From the NCBI RefSeq assembly GCF_007954425.1, contig NZ_CP042345.1, forward strand, positions 1 through 64,000: a DNA stretch of 64,000 nt, in the 5' to 3' direction. The position numbers and the translations under genes are program-made. Below the pieces are notes generated by a model. It searched no databases. It had not been told where the DNA came from and worked only from the letters and a program-made list of their open reading frames with translations. Of this stretch, positions 1 to 9,003 are shown piece by piece; the first letter of the stretch is position 1, and each line of letters starts with the position of its first letter. Origin of the DNA: Novosphingobium ginsenosidimutans (GTDB lineage: Bacteria; Pseudomonadota; Alphaproteobacteria; Sphingomonadales; Sphingomonadaceae).

Positions 1-1452
1 ATCGCCAGCGTGGTGCAACTGGTTTCCACCGGATCGGCGACATCGGCGTTTCATCGGCGCGGGCGGGATCGGCCTTTCGATCCGGCTCGATGCGGTAAGC
101 GCCACGATGCTGGCCATGATCGCGACCATTGGCTGGGCGGTGCTGCGCTATTCGGCGAACTATCTTGACGGCGAAGCGCGCCAGGGCGCGTTCATCGGCT
201 GGATGGCGGCGACGCTGGCCAATGTCCTGCTGTTCGTCCTGGCCGGCAACCTGGTGCAGCTGGTGGTGGCCTGGATCGCCACCAGCTTGTGTCTGCATCG
301 CTTGCTGCTGTTCTATCCCGAACGGCTGCAGGCGATCCGCGGAGCGCGCAAGAAGTTCATCGTCGCCCGGATCAGCGACGCAGCCTTGGCGGGGGCCGCG
401 GTCCTGCTGTGGCAAGCCTATGGCACGATCGATCTGGCGACGATCCAGGCCGATGCGCGCGGCGGCCTGGCGCCGGTTGGCGCACAGGTCGCGGCCGGCT
501 TGCTTGCCATCGCCGCGGTACTCAAATCGGTGCAGTTCCCGACCCACGGCTGGCTGACCGAAGTGGTGGACACGCCCACGCCGGTTTCGGCCCTGCTGCA
601 TGCCGGCGTGGTCAACGGCGGCGGTTTCCTGCTGGTGCGGTTTGCGGACATCATGCTGCTTACGCCCGGCGTGCTGGCGGTGCTGGTCATGATTGGCGGC
701 TTCACTGCGCTGCTGGGCGGATTGGCGATGCTGGGCCAACCGGCGGTCAAGAACTCGCTCGCCTGGTCGACCATCGCGCAGATGGGTTTCATGATCATGC
801 AGTGCGGCCTTGCGCTGTTCCCGCTCGCGCTGCTGCACATCGTCGCGCACTCCTTCTACAAGGCCCATGCGTTCCTCTCATCGGGGACGGCGGTGGATGT
901 TGTCGCGGCAATCCGCCGGCCGGGCCCAGTCGCCGTACCAAGCGGACGGAACGTTGCGGCGGCCTTTGCTCTGGCGCTGGCGATCTACGCCGCGATCGGG
1001 CGCTGTTCGGCCTGGGTGACAAGCCGCCGCAAGCGATCGGCCTGGGCGCGATCCTGGTCTTCGGGTGGCCTACCTCCTGGCGCAAGGCCTTGCCGACAAG
1101 GCGCCGCGCCAGCTGACCCGGCAGACTGCGCTCTATTCGACCCTCGCCTCGCTGGGCTACTTCGGCCTGCAGCGCGGATCCGAATGGCTGACCGCCGGGA
1201 ACGCTTCCGGCGACCCCCGGCCCCCGGCCCGCTCGAATGGACGCTGCTGGCGCTTGCGGTTGCCAGCTTCGGCCTGACCGCGGTTGCCCAGGCGCTGTTT
1301 CCCGCTCTGGGCGACGCACCCGGCCGCTTCGGGCCTGCGCGTCCACCTTTCCAACGGGCTTTACGCCAATGCCGGTGTTCGACCGGCTGATCGGCAACTG
1401 GTCAACGCGGCTGCCCGCGCTGACCGATCGAAACAAGGACTCCATCCAATGA
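1..1452 (+). pseudogene. dabB: DabB-like proton-conducting membrane subunit, 5' truncated and frameshifted
   Basis: NuoL/NdhF-like membrane protein, the proton-conducting partner of DabA in the DAB inorganic carbon pump. The frame starting at 107 gives a run of hydrophobic helices with the antiporter-family segment HGWLTEVVDTPTPVSALLHA (about 542-601) and KNSLAWSTIAQMGFM (about 748-792). The product is readable only by switching frames near 48, 1005, 1063, 1205-1225, 1320 and 1370; each switch is one missing or extra base in GC-rich sequence, and protein similarity resumes at once on both sides. The last segment ends at the TGA at 1450-1452, overlapping the dabA ATG at 1449 (ATGA). The gene begins upstream of the window. 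I think the breaks are sequencing or assembly errors, not decay. A generic Mrp/Nuo subunit is the alternative, but the coupling to dabA favours DabB. Confidence 0.75.
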
Positions 1453-3857
1453 CAGCGCAGTTTTCCGCCGCCGCATTCGAGCCCATCGCCGTGACCACTG
1501 CAATTCGGGAAGCCATCGACCATGCCGTCCGGCAGGTGCCGCCGGCCTGGCCGCTGGCCTCTTCGGTCGCGGTCAATCCGTTCCTTGGCCAGACGGCGAG
1601 ACGCTTGCCGACGCCGCTGCGCGGCTCCGCAAGGTTGGCGGCGTGCCGGTGACCATGCCGCGCGACTGGTACCGCGAACGGATCGCCAATGGGTCCATCA
1701 CCGAGGCCGATCTTGCCGCCGCGCTGGCTGCATCACGCCACCCGGCCAAGCCCGCCAACCTTGCTGAATTGCAGGCGGCGATTGCGCTTGATCGGCCCGC
1801 ACCGGCGGCATTGGCCAACGTTGCCGAGCTTGCAGCCAAGGCCAGCGGCACCGACTGGCCGGGCATTGTGGCCGACCGCATGGGATCATGGCTGGCTGGC
1901 TATTTTCGACGAAGGTCAGGCGTTGTGGCCGGTGATCCGCGGCCACTCCGCATGGGCTGCCTGGCGGTCCAATGCGACCCATGACCTGACCCCCGAGATC
2001 ATGGGGCTGCATGGCTTTGCCCGGATCGTGGCCGAGGCGCCGCAGGATCCGCTGGCCTTGATAGGCCGCGCGGTGAACACGCTGGACCTCGATGAAGCGG
2101 CGCTGGCCAGCTACTTTCACCAGCTGCTCCTTACGCTTGGCGGCTGGGCGCAATATGCGCGGTACAAGCTCTGGCAGGCGGAACTGCGGGGCGACACCGA
2201 TATGACCCTGGCCGATCTGCTGGCCATCCGCTTGCTGTGGGAAGAATCGCTCTATCTCCAGCACCAGACTGCGATCACCCATCAATGGGCCGCCGTCCGC
2301 GCCGACCATGGAAGCGAAGCTCTGGCCGATGCCGACGATCTGGTTGACGAGATCCTCCAGGAAGCAACCGAGCGGGCATCGCAGCGCGAACTGGCCGAAA
2401 GCCTGGCGATGACCGGATCGCAACAACGCCAGGACCAACCGGCATTGCAGGCCGCATTTTGCATCGACGTGCGTTCGGAAGTGTACCGGCGTGCACTCGA
2501 AAGTGTCGATTCGGCCATCCAGACCATCGGCTTCGCAGGGTTCTTCGGAGTGGCGACCGAACATCGCGGCTTTGCTTCCGATACTGCCGAGCACCGCTTG
2601 CCGGTTCTGCTCAATCCCGCGCTTCAGTCTGTGTCTGGCGACGAGCGGCACGCAGCGCAGGACCAGACCACCCGCTTCGCCCTGCGCGCGAAGCGGGCCT
2701 GGGGCCGCTTCAAGCTTGCCGCCGTATCCTCGTTCGCGTTCGTGGAAGCGACCGGGCCGCTCTATGCCGTCAAGCTGCTGCGAGATGCGCTGGGGTTGCA
2801 CGGAACAAAGGCTCCGAACGAGCCAATGCCGCGCCTTGTCCCGGACCTCACGCCTGACGCACGGATCAGCGCGGCCGAGACGATCCTCAAGGCGATGTCG
2901 CTAACCGCCCGCTTCGCACCGATCGTGCTGATCGCGGGACACGGTGCCAATGTAACCAACAACCCGCATGCGAGCGGTCTCAACTGCGGCGCCTGCGGGG
3001 GTTACTCAGGCGAAGTGAATGCCCGGCTTCTGGCCGGCTTGCTTAACGATCGCGCCGTGCGCGCCGGACTGGCCGAGCGCGGGATCCACATCCCGCAGGG
3101 CACGGCCTTTATCGCTGCCTTGCATGATACCACTACCGACCGCGTGACGCTTTACGACGGTGACCTTAGCGAGGCAGCACCGGCCGGCCTTAACCAGGTG
3201 CGCACCTGGCTGGACAACGCCAGCGCCCTGGCCCGCGCCGAGCGCGCGGCGCGCCTGCCGCATGCCGATGGCCAGGCTGATATCGCTCGCCGCGCCCGGG
3301 ACTGGGCCGAAGTGCGCCCCGAATGGGGCCTGGCCGGTTGCAAGGCTTTCATCGCCGCGCCGCGCGCCCGCACCCACGGCTGCGCGCTGGATGGCAGAGC
3401 CTTCCTTCACGATTATGACTGGCGCAAGGATGCAACAAATGGCTTCGCCGTCCTCGAACTGATCCTGACCGCGCCAGTCGTCGTCGCCAGCTGGATCAGC
3501 CTGCAATACTACGGCTCGACTGTTGCGCCGGCGGCCTTTGGGGCAGGAAACAAGCTGCTGCACAACGTTGTTGGCGGGATCGGCGTCCTTGAAGGAAATG
3601 GCGGCAACATGCGCGCCGGCCTGGCATGGCAATCGGTTCACGATGGCGAGAAGCTGATGCACGAGCCATTGCGGCTATCGGTCTGCCTTGAAGCCCCCGT
3701 CGAAGCGGTCACGGCGGTCCTCGAAAAGCATCCGCAGGTGCGGGCGCTGTTCGACAACCGCTGGCTGCACCTGTTTGTCATCGCCGACAACGGACAGCTG
3801 GCAAAGCGTTATGCTGGCAATCTGAGCTGGCAGGACGAGCCGCATGGATCGGATTAG
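1449..3857 (+). pseudogene. dabA: DabA, DUF2309 zinc subunit of inorganic carbon transporter (two frameshifts near the 5' end)
   Basis: DUF2309/UPF0753 protein of about 800 residues once two frameshifts are repaired, which is the normal family length. DabA is a beta-carbonic-anhydrase-like zinc protein that couples with DabB to hydrate CO2 vectorially to bicarbonate in the cytoplasm. The zinc site looks intact: Cys and Asp of CIDVRSE at about 2460-2468, His of GHGANVTNN at 2940-2942, and Cys of LNCGACGG at 2985-2987. The frame moves near 1590 (a G is missing in FLGQTGETLAD) and near 1903 (one extra T in a T run of LAGYFDEG). From 1905 to the stop the frame is clean. The start ATG overlaps the dabB stop by 4 bases, so the two are translationally coupled. 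Confidence 0.85.
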
Positions 3858-3944
3858 GGCGAGCAGCGACGGATCATCGCATCTTTCGGCTCCGTTCGCC
3901 GCGCGGGTAAGGACTTCTTAACTCCTGCCCGGTCACCCCGGGGC

Positions 3945-4619
3945 ATGGCTATTGCAGGACGGATCGACCCTAACCCCGCCCCCGAGACCGCCCCTGGCGA
4001 GCGCGCCCAGCGCCGTAACCTGCGGCTGGAAGTGACGGGAGAACTCAACGGCTCCCAGGCCAATGTAACGGTGCACAATATCTCCGAAAGCGGCCTGCTG
4101 ATGGAAACCGCACAGCCGCTGGCGGTAGGCGAATGGTTCAACCTGACCCTGCCCGAGGCGGGGACCGTTGAAGCCGAAGTGATCTGGGTCAGCGGTCAAC
4201 TCCACGGTTGCCGCTTTAGCGCGCCGGTCAACCGCGCCACGCTGAGCGCCAGTCAGCTGCGCGGGGTCGTAGCGCCAGCTGCGCCCGAGCCAGAGAGGCC
4301 GGTTGCCCCCGCCCCGGCCGGCCCGACCCTGGGCCGGCGCCTGGCCGCAGCGCGCCACGCCCGCGGCATGACTCTGGGCCAGGTGGCAAGCACTTTGGGC
4401 GTGAGTCGCCCGACCGTCTGGGCCTGGGAGCAGGACCGCGCGCGCCCTGCCCCGCATCGTCTGGGCCTGCTGGCCGCCTGCCTGGGCGTGGAGGAAACCG
4501 CGCTGACCGGTACCGAGCCTAACAACCAGGTTACTCAATTGGTCGAAGAGGCGCGCGTGAAGATCGCGGCGGCAGCCGGAACCCTGCCAACCCGGGTGCG
4601 GATCCTGATCGAACTTTGA
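3945..4619 (+). CDS. PilZ domain fused to XRE-type helix-turn-helix domain
   Basis: 224-residue cytoplasmic protein with two domains. Residues about 18-105 form a PilZ domain with both c-di-GMP binding motifs: RRNLR (RxxxR) and NISESG ([D/N]xSxxG). A proline/alanine linker follows, then a helix-turn-helix of the XRE/Cro type at about 123-178 (GRRLAAARHARGMTLGQVAS, then VSRPTVWAWEQDRARP). PilZ domains sense c-di-GMP and XRE domains bind DNA, so a c-di-GMP-responsive transcription factor is the simplest reading; that is inference. The next gene, on the same strand after a 237-base gap, is a PAS-GGDEF protein, which strengthens the c-di-GMP link. Target genes are not visible here. Confidence 0.8.
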   Translation: MAIAGRIDPNPAPETAPGERAQRRNLRLEVTGELNGSQANVTVHNISESGLLMETAQPLAVGEWFNLTLPEAGTVEAEVIWVSGQLHGCRFSAPVNRATLSASQLRGVVAPAAPEPERPVAPAPAGPTLGRRLAAARHARGMTLGQVASTLGVSRPTVWAWEQDRARPAPHRLGLLAACLGVEETALTGTEPNNQVTQLVEEARVKIAAAAGTLPTRVRILIEL

Positions 4620-4688
4620 CGGTTCCCGCGCGGGCCGAAGGTAGCAGGCATACCCAATCACGGTCACCCGCGAGAGACCGCTTATCAA

Positions 4689-4794
4689 CAGCCTCAAACA
4701 TGGTAAACAATATCTAACACACTGATTCGCTTATATATTTGTTAGCTTACAAGGCTAACAAGGTCAAGGCGGCAGGGTGCGAGAATTGGCTAAC
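4689..4794 (+). promoter_or_regulatory. AT-rich upstream region with GTTAGC / GCTAAC inverted repeat
   Basis: The 237-base gap between the PilZ-HTH gene and the PAS-GGDEF gene has an unusually AT-rich stretch at about 4689-4750 in an otherwise GC-rich sequence, consistent with a promoter. A perfect 6-base inverted repeat GTTAGC (4741-4746) / GCTAAC (4754-4759) follows, and a third GCTAAC lies at 4789-4794. This could be an operator, perhaps for the adjacent PilZ-HTH protein, but the assignment is a guess. I see no gene here. Confidence 0.3.
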
Positions 4795-4856
4795 GGCGCA
4801 AGTCTGGCGAGGGGGCACCTTGGCCAACGGCGGCGCTCGAAACGGGGGCGACGAAA

Positions 4857-5777
4857 ATGGGGGTACACTTCGTGCCGCGCGGCGATGGCGTGCTGTTGCG
4901 GCTATGGGCCGGGGTCAGCAGCGAGATCGCGCTGGCCTGCGATCGGCAAGGACAAATCACCGAACTGTGCGGGGCTTTGCCGGGCGATCCAATTGGGCGA
5001 CCGTTGTGGGATCTGGCGGTGCCGCGCCAGCGCGAGCGATTGCGCCAGGCCTATGCCGCTGCACTTGCCCAAGACCGCCGCTCTGACTGGATCGAACTGG
5101 CCCTGCGCGGATCCAATGGTGCGCGCGAGTGGCATGAGCTGCGGATCGATCCGGTCACGTTCGGCCCGGACCACAGCCTAGGCGCTATCTGCGTACTGCG
5201 TTCGATCACCGAACGGCGGCGGCTGGAGCGCGAGGCCTTTGCCGCAGCGATGACCGACCCGCTGACCGGCTTTACCAACCGCACCGCATTTATGGCGATG
5301 CTGGCGCATCTGGCTGAGCAGGATGTGCCGGGTGCCCTGGCGCTGGTGGATCTTGACCGCTTCCGAGTCTTCAACCTGCGCTACGGCCATGCGGCGGGCG
5401 ATCGGCTTCTGGTTAGCTTTGCCGGACTGCTGCGGCAGGTGACGCGGCCCGATCACATCCTTTCGCGCACCGATGGCGAGACCTTTGCTGTGATAATGCC
5501 GGGGGCAGATCTGTCTGAAGCGCGCACGACCGCGGGCGCAATTACCAGCGCCCTCGCGAATGTCGCCAGCGGCGCGCAGCGGGGCGAGCTGCCCTTCACC
5601 GCTTCGATCGGCTTGGCCCTGCTCGGCCCCGACAACGACGCCAGCCTGCGCTGTGCCGAGCTCGCCGTGACCGATGCCAAGGCGCGCGGCCGGGCGCGGA
5701 TCGGCTTGTGCCCTTCCCGCTTGCGCTTGCCCTGGACCTGGCGGCAGACCCTGCGCGAACAGGCGACGGCGGCTTAG
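4857..5777 (+). CDS. PAS-GGDEF protein with degenerate active-site signature
   Basis: 306 residues. A PAS-like sensory domain spans about 20-125 and a GGDEF (diguanylate cyclase) fold about 130-290, with ADPLTG-like entry (TDPLTGFTNRTAF), LVDLDRFRVFN and YGHAAGDRLL. The signature that should read GGDEF reads DGETF in the context SRTDGETFAVIMP, and the product-inhibition RxxD site upstream reads RPDH. Family knowledge says GGDEF/GGEEF is needed for catalysis, so this protein is probably an inactive or altered cyclase, perhaps a GTP or c-di-GMP sensor. No membrane segment is seen. The upstream neighbour is the PilZ-HTH protein. The stop codon overlaps the converging gene by 4 bases. Confidence 0.8.
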   Translation: MGVHFVPRGDGVLLRLWAGVSSEIALACDRQGQITELCGALPGDPIGRPLWDLAVPRQRERLRQAYAAALAQDRRSDWIELALRGSNGAREWHELRIDPVTFGPDHSLGAICVLRSITERRRLEREAFAAAMTDPLTGFTNRTAFMAMLAHLAEQDVPGALALVDLDRFRVFNLRYGHAAGDRLLVSFAGLLRQVTRPDHILSRTDGETFAVIMPGADLSEARTTAGAITSALANVASGAQRGELPFTASIGLALLGPDNDASLRCAELAVTDAKARGRARIGLCPSRLRLPWTWRQTLREQATAA

Positions 5778-7369
5778 TGGTGCTTGCCCTTTTTGTGCTC
5801 GCGATAGGCGCCATAGCTATCCAGCACCGCCCGCATCTGAGCGATCGCCTTCTGCCGCGCCTCGGCATCGCGGATCGCCGCGAGCCGCCGCTTGAGGCTG
5901 GTGGCAAGGTCGGCATAGTCGTTCTGCCAGTCGCGGCCCAGAGCGGGGCGGAGGTCGGTGCGGCCAGTCTTCGTCCGCCGTGCCGGTTGGCCGGGCGGTA
6001 GTTCCCAGGTTTCGCCGATCTCTGGCACGATCAGTGATGGCGCCAGCGCCTGGCTTTCAGCCAGCCGCCGCAGCTCTTCAATTGCACCTTTCTCACCGTG
6101 ATCGAGCAGCAGGCTGCCCGCAATCGGCCCGCGTTCGGCAATCCAGGCCAGCAATTCGGTCTGGTCGGCATGGGCGGAATAGCTGACAATCTCGCGCACC
6201 TGGGCCCGAACCTGCACGTCGCGGCCCGATATCCGCACCCGCTTGGCCCCTTCCAGGATTACCCGGCCGAGCGATCCTTCAGCCTGGAAGCCGACAAACA
6301 GGATCGTCGAATCGCGGCGCGGCAGGTTGTAGAACAGGTGGTGGCGGATCCGGCCCGCCTCGCACATGCCCGATGCGGCCATGATGATCGCGCCTGACAT
6401 GGTGTTGAGCTTCATGGATTCCGCCACGTCATTAACATAGCGGATTGATGGGTGGCCGAAGACATCGCGCCCGCCGGTATCCTCCAGCTGGTCGACATAT
6501 TTGCGGAAGGCGGTGGTTGCCTTGTTAGCCAGCGGACTATCGACGAAGACCATCGCATTGCCGATCCGCCCGGCGCTGGATAGCGTGGCGATATCGAGCA
6601 ACAGCTCCTGGGTCCGCTCAAGCGCGAAGGACGGGATCACCAGGTTGCCGCCGCGCGCCCGGGCGGCAAGGATCTCCGCCTCCAGCAGTTGCCGCCGCTC
6701 GGCAATGCTGACCTTGGTGCGCGTGCGATCGCCATAGGTGCTTTCGCAGATCACGTGATCGAACCCGGCGGGCGCAGCGGGGTCTGGATGGAAGGCCTTG
6801 TTGTCTGGACCGATATCGCCCGAATAGAGCAGCCGGGTGCCCTCTGCCTCAACCTCGATCGAGGCCGACCCCAGGATATGGCCCGCGTTCCACAGCCGGC
6901 AGCGAAACCCGGGGGCGGGTTCGATCCATTCCCCCAGCTTCACCACCCGCGCCAACCGGGCGGCGGCAATGGCATCGGCTTCGGTATAGATCGGCTTGAA
7001 CGGATCATCGCCCGCCCGGTCGCGGCGGCGATTGCGGCGTTCGGCTTCGTATTCCTGGATGCGGCCCGCATCGGCGAGCATGAACTGAAGCAGTTCGGCC
7101 GTTTCTTCGGTGCACCAGATCGGCCCTTTATAGCCAGCGGCGCTGAGCCGCGGCAGCTGGCCGCTGTGGTCGATATGGGCGTGGCTCAACACCACTGCAT
7201 CCAGGCCGTGGACATCGAACGGCAGGGGTTCGTGGTTGAGCGCCTCGAGCGAGCGCGATCCCTGGAACAGCCCGCAATCGAGGAGGATGCGGGATTTGCC
7301 GCTTCGCAGCTCGTGGCACGAACCCGTGACCGTCTGGGCGGCGCCGTGAACGGTGAGCGAGAGAGTCAT
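5774..7369 (-). CDS. MBL-fold beta-CASP metallo-hydrolase with RNA specificity domain
   Basis: 531-residue cytoplasmic protein of the metallo-beta-lactamase / beta-CASP group (COG1236), related to mRNA 3'-end processing nucleases and bacterial exonucleases. It carries the metal motif HAHIDH at residues 63-68, a GDIG segment for the next metal ligand, ICESTYGDR (beta-CASP), and the C-terminal SAHADQTELL motif of the RNA-metabolising domain. The tail is basic, ending in HKKGKHH, as expected for a nucleic acid binder. The family is annotated as RNA or DNA processing; the substrate is not defined here. Converges with the PAS-GGDEF gene with a 4-base overlap. Confidence 0.85.
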   Translation of the reverse strand: MTLSLTVHGAAQTVTGSCHELRSGKSRILLDCGLFQGSRSLEALNHEPLPFDVHGLDAVVLSHAHIDHSGQLPRLSAAGYKGPIWCTEETAELLQFMLADAGRIQEYEAERRNRRRDRAGDDPFKPIYTEADAIAAARLARVVKLGEWIEPAPGFRCRLWNAGHILGSASIEVEAEGTRLLYSGDIGPDNKAFHPDPAAPAGFDHVICESTYGDRTRTKVSIAERRQLLEAEILAARARGGNLVIPSFALERTQELLLDIATLSSAGRIGNAMVFVDSPLANKATTAFRKYVDQLEDTGGRDVFGHPSIRYVNDVAESMKLNTMSGAIIMAASGMCEAGRIRHHLFYNLPRRDSTILFVGFQAEGSLGRVILEGAKRVRISGRDVQVRAQVREIVSYSAHADQTELLAWIAERGPIAGSLLLDHGEKGAIEELRRLAESQALAPSLIVPEIGETWELPPGQPARRTKTGRTDLRPALGRDWQNDYADLATSLKRRLAAIRDAEARQKAIAQMRAVLDSYGAYREHKKGKHH

Positions 7370-7375
7370 CTGGCG

Positions 7376-8008
7376 CTACAGGCTCCAGCTAGGCCGCGCG
7401 GCGAGCCGGGCGCGCCAGGCGGCGACGTTGGGCCGCCCCTCACCCGGATCGATCCGCAGCACCCGCGAAAAGTCGACCGCGACGCCGCAGGTGATGTCGG
7501 CAATCGAGAACCCGCTGGCGGCCAGATAATCGCGATCTGCCAGGTGGGCATCGAGCTTGTCCAGGAAGTGCAGCAGCCGCGCCTTGCCGCGTTCGGCCAG
7601 TTCGGGGATCTGGGCATAATTGACCGGACCAGGCAGCGCGCGGTCCTTCATCGCCGGGGCGGTGTTGCGCATGGCTTCGGCAATGGCCATCAGGCACTCA
7701 CCCTCGGCCTTGGAGTTCCAGCTGGCGATCTCGGCCTTGTCGACTGGCGTGGTGCCAAGCAGCGGCGGGTCGGGCTTGAAAGCCTCAGCCCAGGCGGCGA
7801 TCCCGGCGTTGTCGGTCAGCACGGTCCCATCTTCCAGCACCAGCGCCGGAACGGTCAGCCCCGGATTGACCGCACGGTAGGCTTGGGACTGGTGCTCACC
7901 CGCGGCCAGGTCGACGATCTTCGTCTCATGCGCGATGCCCTTTTCGGCGAGCAGGATCCGGGCCCGGCGCGGACTGGGGGCGCGGGGATAGTCATAGAGA
8001 ATCGGCAT
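7376..8008 (-). CDS. Glutathione S-transferase family protein
   Basis: 210 residues. The N-terminal thioredoxin-like domain (about 1-80) starts MPILYDYPRAPSPRRARILL and contains the cis-Pro glutathione segment (LTVPALVLEDGTVLTDNAGI); the all-alpha C-terminal domain follows. The start at 8008 is chosen over longer in-frame options because the family begins here and a strong GGAGG lies just upstream (AAAAGGAGGGACCG). Soluble, cytoplasmic; conjugates glutathione to electrophiles or acts as a related thiol enzyme; the substrate is unknown. It ends 6 bases from the start of the MBL gene on the same strand, so the two are probably co-transcribed. Confidence 0.88.
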   Translation of the reverse strand: MPILYDYPRAPSPRRARILLAEKGIAHETKIVDLAAGEHQSQAYRAVNPGLTVPALVLEDGTVLTDNAGIAAWAEAFKPDPPLLGTTPVDKAEIASWNSKAEGECLMAIAEAMRNTAPAMKDRALPGPVNYAQIPELAERGKARLLHFLDKLDAHLADRDYLAASGFSIADITCGVAVDFSRVLRIDPGEGRPNVAAWRARLAARPSWSL

Positions 8009-8202
8009 CGGTCCCTCCTTTTCGGAAACACTAGCAGGGCCAAGATCAATTGCGATTGGCAACTGGTTGACGTTACGGAAACCTGCATTTCTGGCATTGT
8101 TATGTGATGTTATCATGTTACACAAAAGGCAGTCGCCCGGTGCGACTCGGCCCGCTCCAGATGGCAGGGCGCCCCGGGCGCCAAGAGGATGGAGAGGTGC
8201 TT

Positions 8203-8868
8203 ATGACCTATGTCGATACCATCAATTCCAACCGCCGCCTGGGCACGCTGGCGATGGTCGGGGCAATTCATGTTGCCGCCGGTTATGCCCTGGTGACGGG
8301 GTTGGCCGCGACGATCATTCCCAAGATCGAACCGGAGATCAAAACGATCTTCCTGCCCGAGCCAGCGACGCCCAAACCGACTCCGACCGTCACCCCGCAC
8401 GGCAGGCCGGACACGACCACGCTGGTAACGCCCCCGCCGCCCGACACGCGCAATCCCTTCGACCAGCCCGGGCCGATCGAACTTCCCCCGATCGGCACCG
8501 GCGACCGCGGCTTGGGAATCGATGAGGTCACCTTCCCCGGCCCCACCCCCTCGCCCGGCCCCACCTTCGCGACCAAGCCGGCGCGGCCCAAGGGCAATCC
8601 GGGCCTGTGGGTCACCACCAATGACTATCCGCAGAGCGCGATCCGGAGCGAGGCCGAAGGGGTCGTGAAGTTCCGACTGAGCGTCGGCACCAACGGCAAG
8701 GTCATCGGCTGCGAAGTGACCGGCTCCAGCGGTACCGAGGCGCTCGATCAGGCGGCCTGCGACAAGCTGATGCTGCGCGGCAAATTCGAACCTGCCAGCG
8801 ACAGCACTGGCGCACTGGTGGCGGGCAGCTACACGGGCGCGGTACGCTGGCAGTTGCCTAGGGATTAG
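8203..8868 (+). CDS. TonB family energy transducer / C-terminal TonB-domain protein
   Basis: 221 residues. A short cytoplasmic N-terminus is followed by one membrane helix (about 13-35), a Pro-rich periplasmic linker (PEPATPKPTPTVTPHGRP and following) and a C-terminal TonB-like domain (about 145-218) with YPQSAIRSEAEGVVKFRLSV. TonB proteins pass proton-motive force from ExbBD to outer-membrane receptors. exbB/exbD are not in the window, so it could also be an accessory TonB-domain protein. Start at 8203 has GGAGAGG upstream; an earlier ATG at 8104 is in frame but lacks this and would put non-family residues before the helix. Confidence 0.8.
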   Translation: MTYVDTINSNRRLGTLAMVGAIHVAAGYALVTGLAATIIPKIEPEIKTIFLPEPATPKPTPTVTPHGRPDTTTLVTPPPPDTRNPFDQPGPIELPPIGTGDRGLGIDEVTFPGPTPSPGPTFATKPARPKGNPGLWVTTNDYPQSAIRSEAEGVVKFRLSVGTNGKVIGCEVTGSSGTEALDQAACDKLMLRGKFEPASDSTGALVAGSYTGAVRWQLPRD

Positions 8869-9003
8869 AAGTTTGTGCCGGGGGAGCCGGCCTCCCCCGG
8901 CTCGGCTTGTGCCACAATTGTATCGAGACAGCTTGACGCGTTGGGCCAGTCGACAGATGTTTGTCCCATTGCGCTGGAGCAAGCTTCCGGAATCCTACCC
9001 CCA

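Noticed and set aside
1449..3857. dabA as a true decayed pseudogene
   Set aside because: Zinc ligands and the long 3' frame are intact, and the two indels are single bases in or next to homopolymers.
6689..8107. Open frame of 472 codons on the plus strand over the MBL and GST genes
   Set aside because: It is the antisense shadow of two clear protein families; GC-rich DNA keeps such frames open. It has no family-like motif and no ribosome site.
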